Shown in pieces: positions 48,074-57,779 of a stretch of DNA of 64,000 nucleotides. This stretch comes from Marinifilum breve. GTDB lineage: Bacteria; Bacteroidota; Bacteroidia; Bacteroidales; Marinifilaceae. Position numbers and translations under genes: made by a program. The stretch spans positions 248,001 to 312,000 of the forward strand of contig NZ_QFLI01000003.1 in the NCBI RefSeq assembly GCF_003202155.1. The letters run 5' to 3'. Positions within the stretch are counted from its first letter, which is position 1. Each line of letters begins with the position of its first letter. The notes below the pieces were generated by a model that saw only the letters and a program-made list of their open reading frames with translations, was not told where the DNA came from and did no database searches.

Positions 48074-49807
48074 TTAAAATCGGCTTATAAAACCAAAGTG
48101 AACTTTAGCACTCCTTAAATCAAAACTCTGATTTTCTTGTTTGCCTGAAGCGTAGTTCAGACTAAAAATCCCTGCTTTTGTGGCAAAACTCAAACCAAAT
48201 CCCACTCCAATTGGATAATCCTCTGTACTACTATCCAAAATTTCACTTTTATAGTAAGCAAAGTCTGTAAACAAATAAAAGCTAGTATTTCTTTCCGGAA
48301 TAAATCGCAATTCATTGCTTATAATGGAATACTTTGAAACTCTGAAGGAAGCTTCATCGAATCCTCGTAGGCTATTAAGTCCACCTATTTTAAACAAATC
48401 ATTTACAAACAAATTATCAGTATTTAACAAACCTGATTGATTTTTTACCCTATAACTGATTTTGTTGCTCAGTGGTATGTTGACTTCGCCTTGCCATTCT
48501 ACATTTAGAACCGAATTACTCAAATCAATTCCATCATATAAACTATCCGGAATCTTTCTATTTTTTTCAATTTTATGGGTACCTAATCCAAAGGAACTAT
48601 TGAATCGCCAACCTCTTTTGGGATTAAATGGATAATCTAAGTTTGAATAATTGAATCCCACTCCTACCATATGAGTTTTTACATCGGCATAATTGGGTAA
48701 TACAGTAACTCCACTTAAATGTGAAGTCGATATCAAAGAAGATGAATGATAATCGTAAAACAATTTCACATGGCGATTGCCTTTTTGAAATAGTTTGAAA
48801 CCCAAATTCAAATTGGTTGACAGGTAAGTTGTATCCTGCTTGGAGAGTGTAAAATCAAAATCCAAACCAATATTTCCGATTAAATATGGATGCATAAATC
48901 CAAGTGTTAACTCTTGACTCTTCGTATCTATTTTCTTCCAGCTAAGTTTAATTTCTTCCCCTATACGAAATGCATTGTTCAATAACAGATTAATTTCTCC
49001 TGTTACTGTCAAACTTTCATCATCATCCTGATCAGATTGCAAACCTAAAATTCCATCAAACCGATTTGAAGCTTCCCTATCTAAATAGGTATACAGAACT
49101 GCTTTATTCTTCACAAACTCAAGCTCAGCCGGTTTAATTTCTCTACAAAAATTCAAATTATTAATTCTTGTAGATACTTTATTGAGTGTATTTTCACTAA
49201 AAGGAGAATTGGGTACAACATCCAGATATTTGATCATAAACTCTTTTCTCACTTTAAGCTTACCTTTTAGTTTTAAACTATCCCATACCACGAATTTTCC
49301 CTTTTCAAAATTCCAGGTACCATCCAATTTAGAGTTACGAATACTTAAACTATCATTATAAATTTTAGCAAATGGATATCCATTATTATTATATGCCTCA
49401 ATAATATTTTGCTGATATTTTTCTATCTCACTTAGCTGAATACTTTTCTTATTGGCCAATCTAAAGGAAAAATTCAGGGAATCTTTTTGATTAATTCCCT
49501 TGTGAGAGATATTATTTACAAGGTACTTTTCGCCAATATGAATAAAGGCCAATAGCTTATCATTTTTCGAAACCAATGAATCCAAATTCGCTTCCAGATA
49601 TCCTGCTTGTCTTGCCTTTTGTATTTTATAATCTAATTTTCGTATAGCTGCATCAATGTCAGAATATTTCCCTTGAATTCGATACAAGGTCTTTGCAATA
49701 CGTAAAGAATTATTCTCCACAACTACATCCAATTGAATTTTGTCCTGAGACACAACTGTAATACAACCCATTAGAAGAAAAGTTCCAATAAGGATTACCT
49801 TTTTCAT
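48074..49807 (-). CDS. Omp85-family outer-membrane protein (BamA/TamA-like)
   Basis: An outer-membrane protein of 577 aa from the ATG at 49805-49807 (MKKVILIGTFLLMGCITVVS signal peptide); a longer frame to 49852 adds 15 residues with no signal features and is rejected. POTRA-like repeats cover the N-terminal half and the C-terminal barrel contains IGGLNSLRGFDEASFRVS, the conserved R-G-F loop of Omp85 proteins, ending in an aromatic residue (GFISRF). It is much shorter than BamA. It may help insertion of specific outer-membrane proteins; no substrate gene is evident next to it. Confidence 0.82.
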   Translation of the reverse strand: MKKVILIGTFLLMGCITVVSQDKIQLDVVVENNSLRIAKTLYRIQGKYSDIDAAIRKLDYKIQKARQAGYLEANLDSLVSKNDKLLAFIHIGEKYLVNNISHKGINQKDSLNFSFRLANKKSIQLSEIEKYQQNIIEAYNNNGYPFAKIYNDSLSIRNSKLDGTWNFEKGKFVVWDSLKLKGKLKVRKEFMIKYLDVVPNSPFSENTLNKVSTRINNLNFCREIKPAELEFVKNKAVLYTYLDREASNRFDGILGLQSDQDDDESLTVTGEINLLLNNAFRIGEEIKLSWKKIDTKSQELTLGFMHPYLIGNIGLDFDFTLSKQDTTYLSTNLNLGFKLFQKGNRHVKLFYDYHSSSLISTSHLSGVTVLPNYADVKTHMVGVGFNYSNLDYPFNPKRGWRFNSSFGLGTHKIEKNRKIPDSLYDGIDLSNSVLNVEWQGEVNIPLSNKISYRVKNQSGLLNTDNLFVNDLFKIGGLNSLRGFDEASFRVSKYSIISNELRFIPERNTSFYLFTDFAYYKSEILDSSTEDYPIGVGFGLSFATKAGIFSLNYASGKQENQSFDLRSAKVHFGFISRF

Positions 49808-49966
49808 ATTTATAAACCTCTCCAAATTATATATAGACTTATTGGCATACAATTTTTTAACACAACGAAATTACAAGCATAAGATTATAATTAACCACTA
49901 TTAGAACTTTTTTTTATATCTTTTCCAAAATTTTTAAACTTAATCTCGATCATAAATTTATTACCT

Positions 49967-50095
49967 ATGAAAAAAACACTTTATGCCATAGCAGTTATAT
50001 TTCTTTTAGGACTATTTGCTAGTTCATGTGCAGTTGACAAAAAATGCCCTGCATATACCAAAGCAGATACAAGCAATACATTAAAAAAAGCTTAA
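49967..50095 (+). CDS. small lipoprotein, CPAY motif
   Basis: A 42-aa predicted lipoprotein (MKKTLYAIAVIFLLGLFASS then Cys21). The lipobox FASSC is well formed, and the mature part carries DKKCPAYTKADTSN. Small lipoproteins with a KKCPAY-type segment recur in Bacteroidota, and I am not aware of an assigned function. The gene has a strong terminator directly after it (50104-50134) and lies in the space before gapA. Confidence 0.7.
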   Translation: MKKTLYAIAVIFLLGLFASSCAVDKKCPAYTKADTSNTLKKA

Positions 50096-50103
50096 TCCTA
50101 AGA

Positions 50104-50134
50104 AAAAATCTCATAAAAATGAGATTTTTTTTTG
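50104..50134 (+). terminator. terminator after the small lipoprotein gene
   Basis: ATCTCAT and ATGAGAT form a stem with an A-rich 4-nt loop, followed by nine T residues, 9 bp after the lipoprotein stop. Confidence 0.88.
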
Positions 50135-50266
50135 TTTATGAAGCACAATTGCAATCGTTTTAATCTACTTTATCATTTTGATTTAGTGTTTATTAAACAA
50201 GAATCCTTCGGTAAAAATATCTTGATTTTTTTTCATTTTTTATATACGTAATATCTTGAAATTACA

Positions 50267-50274
50267 TACTTTTG
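50267..50274 (+). promoter_or_regulatory. candidate -7 promoter box for gapA
   Basis: TACTTTTG matches TAnnTTTG 43 bp before the gapA ATG. A -33 element is not evident. Confidence 0.5.
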
Positions 50275-50304
50275 CCATTGAGAAACAAAGGGTTTATAAA
50301 TTAA

Positions 50305-51324
<1,020 letters not shown>

Positions 51325-51347
51325 TCCATACAAAATATAAGATTAAA

Positions 51348-51373
51348 AGACTCCGATTTTCGGGGTCTTTTTT
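51348..51373 (+). terminator. terminator after gapA
   Basis: GACTCCGA and TCGGGGTC pair around a TTT loop (one G-T pair) and are followed by eight or more T residues. Confidence 0.9.
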
Positions 51374-51431
51374 TTTGAACATATATGATATAAAACACAT
51401 AATTCTGTGAACAACGTAATCAGAAAAACCA

Positions 51432-51439
51432 TATGTTTG
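51432..51439 (+). promoter_or_regulatory. candidate -7 promoter box for acnB
   Basis: TATGTTTG matches TAnnTTTG. The predicted transcription start (about 51446) falls at the base of the hairpin 51447-51468. Confidence 0.45.
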
Positions 51440-51446
51440 CTCTGTA

Positions 51447-51468
51447 AATAGAGAAATAATTCTCTATT
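51447..51468 (+). promoter_or_regulatory. hairpin at the 5' end of the acnB leader
   Basis: AATAGAGAA and TTCTCTATT form a perfect 9-bp stem with a 4-nt loop, close to the predicted transcription start and 44 bp before the acnB ATG. It may stabilise the message or regulate translation. Confidence 0.6.
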
Positions 51469-51511
51469 GTAAAAACTGAAATTACACTTAAACAACAATT
51501 TCAAAAAGAAA

Positions 51512-54064
51512 ATGTTAGAACAATACCTAAAACATGAAGAGGCAAGGAATGCCAAAGGAATTCCAGCCTTACCCTTGAATGCTGAGCAAACTCAAGATTT
51601 ATGCGGCCTATTGCAAAATCCTATTCAAGGAAAAGAAGATTTTTTACTTCACCTTTTTACTGAAAGAATTGCACCTGGTGTTGATGATTCAACTAAAGTT
51701 AAAGCTGAATTCTTAGGTCAGATTCTTAAAAACGAAGTATCAACTCCATTAATCGACAAGAAAAAAGCGATTGAAATTCTTGGAACAATGATGGGTGGTT
51801 ACAATGTTCAGGTATTGGTAGAAGCATTGCAAAACGAAGAATTAGCTATGGATGCTGCTGAAGCTCTGAAAGGCATTATTCTTGTTTACGATGCTTTCGA
51901 AACTGTGGCTGAGCTATCTAAAACCAATGCTGCTGCCAAAAGCGTAATCGAATCTTGGGCAAATGCAGAATGGTTTACTTCTCGTGAAGAGTTACCTGAA
52001 GAAATCAAATTAAAAGTTTACAAGGTAGAAGGTGAAATCAATACTGATGATTTCTCTCCTGCATCACAAGCATTTACTCGTCCTGATATTCCATTGCACG
52101 CATTGGCTATGGGAGCTGGTCGTTTCGAAGATGGTATCGATACAATCGCTGGATGGAGAAAAGAAGGTCACAAAGTTGCTTTTGTTGGTGATGTTGTAGG
52201 TACTGGATCTTCTCGTAAATCAGCTGCAAACTCATTGCTATGGCACATTGGTGAAGATATTCCATGCGTACCAAACAAGCGTACTGCTGGTGTGGTAATT
52301 GGTGGTGCTATTGCTCCAATTTTCTATAACACAACACAGGATTCAGGTGGATTACCAATTACAACTGATGTTTCTGTTTTAAATACTGGTGATGAAATCA
52401 TCATCAACAATGCAAAAGGTGAAATTACTCGCGATGGTGAAGTAATCTCTACATATACTCTAGCTCCTGATACTTTAACTGATGAGTACAGAGCTGGTGG
52501 TCGTATTCCTTTGATTATTGGTAAAGCTTTAACTGAAAAAGCTCGTACTTTACTAGGAATGCCAGCTACTGATATTTTCAAAGTTGCGAACAATCCAGAG
52601 CCAAAGCCTAACCAAGGTTATACTATGGCTCAGAAAATGGTTGGAAAAGCTTGTGGTGTTGAAGGTGTATTGCCAGGAACATCATGTGCTCCAAAAATGA
52701 CGACTGTAGGTTCTCAGGATACCACTGGTCCTATGACACGTGATGAGATCAAAGAGTTGGCTTGTTTGAAGTTTGAAGCTCCAATGTTCATGCAATCATT
52801 CTGTCACACTGCTGCTTATCCTAAAGCAACTGACGTGGCAATGCACAAAAGCATGCCTAAATTCATGGCTGACCGTAAAGGTGTACCATTGAAGCAAGGT
52901 GATGGTGTAATTCACTCATGGTTGAACCGTTTATTGGTTCCTGATACTGTTGGTACAGGTGGTGACTCTCACACTCGTTTCCCACTGGGTATTTCATTCC
53001 CTGCAGGTTCTGGTTTGGTTGCTTTTGCAGGTGCATTAGGTTTCATGCCTTTGGATATGCCTGAATCAGTATTGGTTAAATTTAAAGGTAAGTTAAACCC
53101 AGGTATCACTTTACGTGATGTGGTAAATGCTATTCCATATTTCGCAATTCAAAACGGGCAGTTAACCGTTCCTAAGAAAAATAAAATCAACATTTTCAAT
53201 GGTAAGATTATCGAGATGGAAGGTCTTGAAGACATTACTGTTGAGCAAGCATTTGAGTTAACCGATGCGACTGCTGAGCGTTCTGCTGCTGCAGGTTGTA
53301 TTAAGTTATCAGAAGAGCGTGTAGTAGAGTATGTAAAATCTAACGTTGCCTTGATGGAATCAATGATCAAGATGGGTTACGAAGATGCTCAAACTATCCA
53401 AAACCGTATCGATGCTTGTAACGAGTGGTTGGCAAATCCAACATTGATTGAAAGAGATGAAAATGCAGAATATGCTGCTACCATCGAAATCGATCTTGCT
53501 GAAATTACTGAGCCAATCTTGTGTTGTCCAAACGATCCAGATGATGTAAAATTACTTTCTGAGGTGGCTAACACTGAAATTCAAGACGTATTCATCGGTT
53601 CATGTATGACTAACATTGGTCACTTCCGTGCTTGTGAAAAAGTTTGGAAAGGATCAACTCCATCAGATAAGGTAAGAACTTACATGGCTCCTCCAACACG
53701 TATGGATGCTGCTGTATTGAAAGAAGAAGCTACTTTCTCAACTTTCTCTCAGCTAGGTGTTCGTGTTGAAACTCCGGGTTGTTCACTTTGTATGGGTAAC
53801 CAGTTAAGAGTACCAGATAATTCAACTGTATTCTCTACTTCTACTCGTAACTTTAACAACCGTATGGGTACAGGAGCTCAGGTTTACTTAGGATCTGCAG
53901 AGCTTGGTGCTGTTGTTTCAGTAATGGGTAAATTACCTACTCCAGCTGAGTATTTGGAAATGTACAAAGAGAAAATCCAGGAGCATGAAGCTGAAGTGTA
54001 CAAGTACATGCAGTTTGATGAAATGGATATGGAGGATGCTCTATACCAAAGAAGAGATCAATAA
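51512..54064 (+). CDS. acnB: aconitate hydratase B
   Basis: Bifunctional aconitase/2-methylisocitrate dehydratase of the AcnB type, 850 aa, converting citrate to isocitrate through cis-aconitate. The HEAT-like N-terminal domain precedes the swivel domain (AcnB order). [4Fe-4S] ligands are Cys in FIGSCMTNIGHFRACEKV and the pair in PGCSLCMGNQ. The SCMTN and RKSAANS phosphate/substrate segments are intact. It is followed by a terminator at 54084-54116. Confidence 0.97.
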   Translation: MLEQYLKHEEARNAKGIPALPLNAEQTQDLCGLLQNPIQGKEDFLLHLFTERIAPGVDDSTKVKAEFLGQILKNEVSTPLIDKKKAIEILGTMMGGYNVQVLVEALQNEELAMDAAEALKGIILVYDAFETVAELSKTNAAAKSVIESWANAEWFTSREELPEEIKLKVYKVEGEINTDDFSPASQAFTRPDIPLHALAMGAGRFEDGIDTIAGWRKEGHKVAFVGDVVGTGSSRKSAANSLLWHIGEDIPCVPNKRTAGVVIGGAIAPIFYNTTQDSGGLPITTDVSVLNTGDEIIINNAKGEITRDGEVISTYTLAPDTLTDEYRAGGRIPLIIGKALTEKARTLLGMPATDIFKVANNPEPKPNQGYTMAQKMVGKACGVEGVLPGTSCAPKMTTVGSQDTTGPMTRDEIKELACLKFEAPMFMQSFCHTAAYPKATDVAMHKSMPKFMADRKGVPLKQGDGVIHSWLNRLLVPDTVGTGGDSHTRFPLGISFPAGSGLVAFAGALGFMPLDMPESVLVKFKGKLNPGITLRDVVNAIPYFAIQNGQLTVPKKNKINIFNGKIIEMEGLEDITVEQAFELTDATAERSAAAGCIKLSEERVVEYVKSNVALMESMIKMGYEDAQTIQNRIDACNEWLANPTLIERDENAEYAATIEIDLAEITEPILCCPNDPDDVKLLSEVANTEIQDVFIGSCMTNIGHFRACEKVWKGSTPSDKVRTYMAPPTRMDAAVLKEEATFSTFSQLGVRVETPGCSLCMGNQLRVPDNSTVFSTSTRNFNNRMGTGAQVYLGSAELGAVVSVMGKLPTPAEYLEMYKEKIQEHEAEVYKYMQFDEMDMEDALYQRRDQ

Positions 54065-54083
54065 TAAAATCTCAATATAATTG

Positions 54084-54116
54084 ACAAAGCCGGTGCAAAA
54101 GCATCGGCTTTTTTCT
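54084..54116 (+). terminator. terminator after acnB
   Basis: AAAGCCGGTGC and GCATCGGCTTT form an 11-bp stem (one G-T pair) around AAAA, followed by six T residues. Confidence 0.92.
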
Positions 54117-54194
54117 TCTTTGAAGTTTAGCTAAATTGCCTGTTCAATACCAGTTCATTATCCACTAACCTAAAAGATAAACTTTTCGAATAAT

Positions 54195-54497
54195 ATGTGG
54201 CAACAATTCATTCAATGGCTCGAACACTTGCGAATCCCTTGTTCATTTCAGAAATACTGGGGAGTTTGTTGTCCAGGTTGTGGTTTTCAATCTGCTTTAA
54301 TAGAATTATTAAAAGGTAATATCTGGAAATCAATTCAAATCTACCCTGCCCTAATTCCCATTCTTATAACTATCCTCCTCTTTTTTATGAATCTTAGAAT
54401 CAATTCGAAACCTATTTCCATTTCGTTAAAATCTTCTTTCTTTTTAAGTATCATTCTAATACTTTCCAACTACATTATTAATCTTAGTTCGATTTAA
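54195..54497 (+). CDS. DUF2752 membrane protein
   Basis: A 100-aa membrane protein with the DUF2752 core: CCPGCGFQSALIELLKGN at about residues 27-43, then two hydrophobic spans (about 48-66 and 76-98). The CPxCG and Ala/Gln pattern is family-diagnostic; the usual TRA is here QSA. Function unknown; members often accompany membrane-stress or TM2-domain proteins. Confidence 0.8.
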   Translation: MWQQFIQWLEHLRIPCSFQKYWGVCCPGCGFQSALIELLKGNIWKSIQIYPALIPILITILLFFMNLRINSKPISISLKSSFFLSIILILSNYIINLSSI

Positions 54498-54550
54498 GCA
54501 ATAACATTTAAATCTTTGAAATAATTTCATGTAGGTTTCATATTTAACAA

Positions 54551-54585
54551 GCTATTGGCAATCAGCCTTCAGCTGTTAGGTTTCA
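54551..54585. repeat. degenerate heptanucleotide repeat
   Basis: Five 7-bp blocks in phase with consensus GCnnTTA/GCnnTCA (GCTATTG, GCAATCA, GCCTTCA, GCTGTTA, GGTTTCA) lie in the 284-bp intergenic space before the acyl-CoA reductase gene. Of the same class as 11371-11433. Confidence 0.55.
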
Positions 54586-54722
54586 AACCACCTAATTAAC
54601 TTTTTAAAAACTATTGTAGTCAATTCCCTGATCTTTAAAATCAGTACAATACAAAATTATCCGTAATTAAATAAGAAGTTTTTATATCGAAATTACCTTA
54701 TTAAATAATTCCATACAATTCT

Positions 54723-54730
54723 TATATTTG
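54723..54730 (+). promoter_or_regulatory. candidate -7 promoter box for the acyl-CoA reductase gene
   Basis: TATATTTG matches TAnnTTTG, 51 bp before the ATG. No clear -33 element. Confidence 0.45.
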
Positions 54731-54781
54731 CATCGATTCAAAAATAGACCAACAAAGGTCTTATAAGCTACAAATATCAAT

Positions 54782-55846
54782 ATGAAGATTCAGGAAAGAA
54801 TTAGTGCATTTGTTGAACTAGGTAAGTTCTTAAAGCAATTTTCAAAGGAAGAAATACAAATCACAAAGCACGAGTTAAACACTCAATACTTTGAAGAATT
54901 TAAGGAATTACTTAACCGAGTTTCAATCGAAAACTTATGGTTCACTCCTAATCATGTTCGAGCTTCCATATTGGGTATCTGTCAATTCTTAACTGAAGAG
55001 AACCTGAACCTGTGGCTTGAAAAATACAATGTATCTGAAAATAACACCCATAAAAGTGTCGCTGTAATCATGGCAGGTAATATTCCAATGGTGGGATTTC
55101 ATGATATGCTTTCAGTATTAATTTCTGGTCACACCTTCATTGGAAAACTATCTACCAAAGACAATCAATTACTTGATTTCGTTGCGAAATTATTAATTAG
55201 CCTGAATTCAGAATTCAAAAAACTTATCAATTTTCAATCAGGACAATTAAATAGTAAAAGCAGTTTTGATGCAATTATAGCAACCGGAAGTAACAATTCG
55301 GCCAGATACTTTGATGCCTATTTTTCAAAGTATCCTAATATTATTAGAAGAAACCGAAACTCTATCGCGGTAATATCAGGCAACGAAACCGAAGAAGAAA
55401 TCAAAGCATTAGGTAACGATATTTTCCTTTATTTTGGTTTAGGATGCAGAAATGTATCAAAACTATATATCCCTAAGAATTATAACATTACCAATTTATT
55501 TAAACTTTGGGAAGATTATAAACACATTATCGATCATAGCAAATACGCTAACAACTACGATTATCAGCGATCGCTACTATTAATGAATAAAATTCAACAC
55601 TACGACAATGGATTTTTGCTTCTCCAAGAGAATACAGAAATTGCATCGCCTGTAGGTGTTGTTTACTTTGAATATTATTCCGAACTTCATGATATCGAAC
55701 AGAAACTAAAGCTTGATTCTGAGTTGATTCAATGTATCGTGGCTTCAAATTTAGATGATACTATTCCTTTTGGAAAAGCTCAGGAGCCTCAATTATGGGA
55801 CTACGCTGATAATGTAGATACAATGCAATTTTTAACAAACTTATAA
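54782..55846 (+). CDS. LuxC-like acyl-CoA reductase
   Basis: A 354-aa member of the acyl-CoA reductase (LuxC) family, which reduces acyl-CoA or acyl groups to aldehydes with NAD(P)H. Landmarks are VAVIMAGNIPMVGFHDMLSVL (about 97-117), LSTKDNQLLDFV, and FLYFGLGCRNVSKLYIP, in which the Cys of GCRN is the likely acyl acceptor. The sequence is shorter than LuxC (about 480 aa). No luxABDE genes are adjacent, so bioluminescence is not indicated. The function of this Bacteroidota clade is not established. Confidence 0.82.
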   Translation: MKIQERISAFVELGKFLKQFSKEEIQITKHELNTQYFEEFKELLNRVSIENLWFTPNHVRASILGICQFLTEENLNLWLEKYNVSENNTHKSVAVIMAGNIPMVGFHDMLSVLISGHTFIGKLSTKDNQLLDFVAKLLISLNSEFKKLINFQSGQLNSKSSFDAIIATGSNNSARYFDAYFSKYPNIIRRNRNSIAVISGNETEEEIKALGNDIFLYFGLGCRNVSKLYIPKNYNITNLFKLWEDYKHIIDHSKYANNYDYQRSLLLMNKIQHYDNGFLLLQENTEIASPVGVVYFEYYSELHDIEQKLKLDSELIQCIVASNLDDTIPFGKAQEPQLWDYADNVDTMQFLTNL

Positions 55847-55859
55847 GAGAACATACACA

Positions 55860-56435
55860 ATGATATACAGATTTAAAATAACATCTACTGAGGTTGAAGA
55901 TTTTGAGAGAGAGATAGAGATTGGACATGAACAAACATGGTTGGATATGCACAATGCAATTCAAGAATCTGTTGGGTTTGACAGCTCTCAAATGGCATCG
56001 TTTTACCAAATAGCTGCAGATGGACAAAGAGGTTTGGAAATTGCATTATTTGAAATGAATACAGAGGAGGATGATAATATGAATGTAGTAGCAATGGATG
56101 TTGCTATGATTCGTGAATTCTCGTCGAAAGAAAATCCAGACTTAATTTACGTATTCGACTTTTTCTCTGACAGACATTTCAATGTTGAATTAATTGAAAA
56201 AGGAATTTCAAAATCCACCTCTGATTACCCTAAGTGCATTGTTTCAAAAGGAGAAGCTCCACAACAAATAATGATGGATGCAGAAAATTTTGCTGGTTTG
56301 GATTTAGGAAGCATGGATACTGACACAAAAAAAGAAGCCCCAAAAACAGCCGACGATTATCTTGCTGATTTTGATGATAATTTCAATGAAGGTCCTGAAT
56401 TTGAAAATCTTGATGATTACGAAGACATACTATAG
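55860..56435 (+). CDS. pRiA4b ORF-3-like family protein
   Basis: A 191-aa protein with the plasmid pRiA4b ORF-3-like domain (IYRFKITSTEVEDFEREIEI, then WLDMHNAIQESVGFD). The C-terminal tail is highly acidic (DDYLADFDDNFNEGPEFENLDDYEDIL region, with many Asp/Glu). Despite the name it is a chromosomal, non-mobile gene here, 13 bp after the acyl-CoA reductase and likely co-transcribed. Function unknown. Confidence 0.8.
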   Translation: MIYRFKITSTEVEDFEREIEIGHEQTWLDMHNAIQESVGFDSSQMASFYQIAADGQRGLEIALFEMNTEEDDNMNVVAMDVAMIREFSSKENPDLIYVFDFFSDRHFNVELIEKGISKSTSDYPKCIVSKGEAPQQIMMDAENFAGLDLGSMDTDTKKEAPKTADDYLADFDDNFNEGPEFENLDDYEDIL

Positions 56436-56437
56436 TA

Positions 56438-56472
56438 ATTATCAATTAATAATGAACAATTAGTAATACCAG
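56438..56472. repeat. short heptamer-phased repeat before miaA
   Basis: Four or five 7-bp blocks (ATTATCA, ATTAATA, ATGAACA, ATTAGTA) follow the stop codon of the pRiA4b-type gene. Low copy number and A+T richness make this weaker than the other arrays. Confidence 0.4.
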
Positions 56473-56479
56473 CATTAGA

Positions 56480-56514
56480 CTAAATGCATTTTAAATATAT
56501 TTAAATGCATTTAG
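56480..56514. promoter_or_regulatory. near-perfect palindrome upstream of miaA
   Basis: CTAAATGCATTT (56480-56491) and AAATGCATTTAG (56503-56514) are exact 12-bp inverted arms with an 11-nt AT-only spacer, 38 bp before the miaA start at 56552. It could be an operator or a transcript hairpin. Confidence 0.65.
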
Positions 56515-56551
56515 CCTGATTGTAGCATAATTCATAATTAACCTTGTTCTA

Positions 56552-57451
56552 ATGTCTAAGACCTTAGTTGTTATTCTAGGCCCAACCGGAGTAGGTAAAA
56601 CTGATTTAAGTATCAATATTGCCAAGCATTTTAACACCGAAATCTCTTCATCTGATAGCAGACAAGTATATCGCGAAATGCGCATTGGCACAGCAGTTCC
56701 AGAACCTGAACAACTAGCGGCTGTAAAGCATCATTTTATTCACACCCATTCTATTCACGATTATTTTAGCTCATGGGAGTGCGAAAAACAAACATTGGCT
56801 TTGCTCGAAGATCTTTTTCAAGAAAAAGATCAGGTTTTATTGGTTGGAGGCAGCATGATGTATATTGATGCTGTATGCAATGGTATTGATGATATTCCCA
56901 CAATTGATCCTGATTTACGCAAAGAAGTTTTCGAAACTTACGAGAAAGAAGGTCTGGAGTATATGAGAATGCAATTAAAACAACTCGATCCTGTTTTTTA
57001 TAATCAAGTTGATTTAAAGAATGCCAAAAGAGTAATCCACGCGGTTGAAATCTGTTTAATGTCAGGAAAACCTTATTCTGAATTGAGAACCAATTCGAAA
57101 AAACAGAGGGACTTTGACATCGTTAAAATTGGATTAAATCGGGATCGTGAAGAACTTTACGATAGAATTAATCGAAGAGTAGATATCATGATTGAAGAAG
57201 GATTAATTGAAGAGGCAAAGTCGGTTTTTGAATTCCGCCATTACAACTCACTAAATACGGTTGGTTACAAAGAGTTGTTTGAACACTTCGAAGGAAAAAT
57301 AAGTCTAGAAAAAGCCATTGAGCTAATCAAACGCAACTCCAGAAGATATGCAAAACGACAATTATCTTGGTTCAGAAGAGATGATGAAATCCGATGGTTC
57401 CACCCTGAGCAGGAAGAAGAAATTATTACATACTTAGAACAACTGGTTTAA
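56552..57451 (+). CDS. miaA: tRNA dimethylallyltransferase
   Basis: Adds a dimethylallyl group to A37 of tRNAs reading codons that start with U, 299 aa. The P-loop ILGPTGVGKTDLS is at about residues 8-20, SSDSRQVYREMRIGTA follows near 33-48 and LVGGSMMYIDAVCNGIDDIP carries the substrate-binding region. The C-terminal RRYAKRQLSWFRRD is family-diagnostic. A palindrome lies at 56480-56514. Confidence 0.97.
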   Translation: MSKTLVVILGPTGVGKTDLSINIAKHFNTEISSSDSRQVYREMRIGTAVPEPEQLAAVKHHFIHTHSIHDYFSSWECEKQTLALLEDLFQEKDQVLLVGGSMMYIDAVCNGIDDIPTIDPDLRKEVFETYEKEGLEYMRMQLKQLDPVFYNQVDLKNAKRVIHAVEICLMSGKPYSELRTNSKKQRDFDIVKIGLNRDREELYDRINRRVDIMIEEGLIEEAKSVFEFRHYNSLNTVGYKELFEHFEGKISLEKAIELIKRNSRRYAKRQLSWFRRDDEIRWFHPEQEEEIITYLEQLV

Positions 57452-57779
57452 AGTCGATTTCTATAAAAATGAAGAGTTTTGTTATTGAGCAGTTTAGCTT
57501 GTGAAATTAGATTTTGAGCTTGTTTATATATGTATTTAAGTCACAAATAAATGCAATTGTTTTTTTTATAAATGCATTCAGCTTGCATATAGAAGAGGTT
57601 TAGTTGTGTATAAAAGATTTTAGATCCTTAATTCAAATACATCTATAAATATCCGAACTGCATGAATTCCGAACCTAAAAATTGAGTTACTCAACCTTAA
57701 AACATCAATTCGGAACCTATCCGCATAGATATATTACCCTAACAGGTATATAGACTACCCAAATGGAAAAATAAAAATC
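57452..57779. other. intergenic region, no gene seen
   Basis: A 328-bp AT-rich convergent space between miaA and the glycosyltransferase gene. It contains a short palindrome TTGAGTTACTCAA (57682-57694) and the partial words AAATGCATT and AAATGCAATT resembling the palindrome before miaA. No open frame over 25 codons of note, no RNA gene and no clear terminator are recognised. Confidence 0.55.

Noticed and set aside
54782-55846. Bioluminescence operon member (luxC)
   Set aside because: Only the LuxC-family domain is present, shorter than LuxC and without luxA, luxB, luxD or luxE.
55860-56435. Mobile element passenger gene
   Set aside because: The family name derives from a plasmid and IS1096, but no inverted repeats, transposase or target duplications are seen around it.
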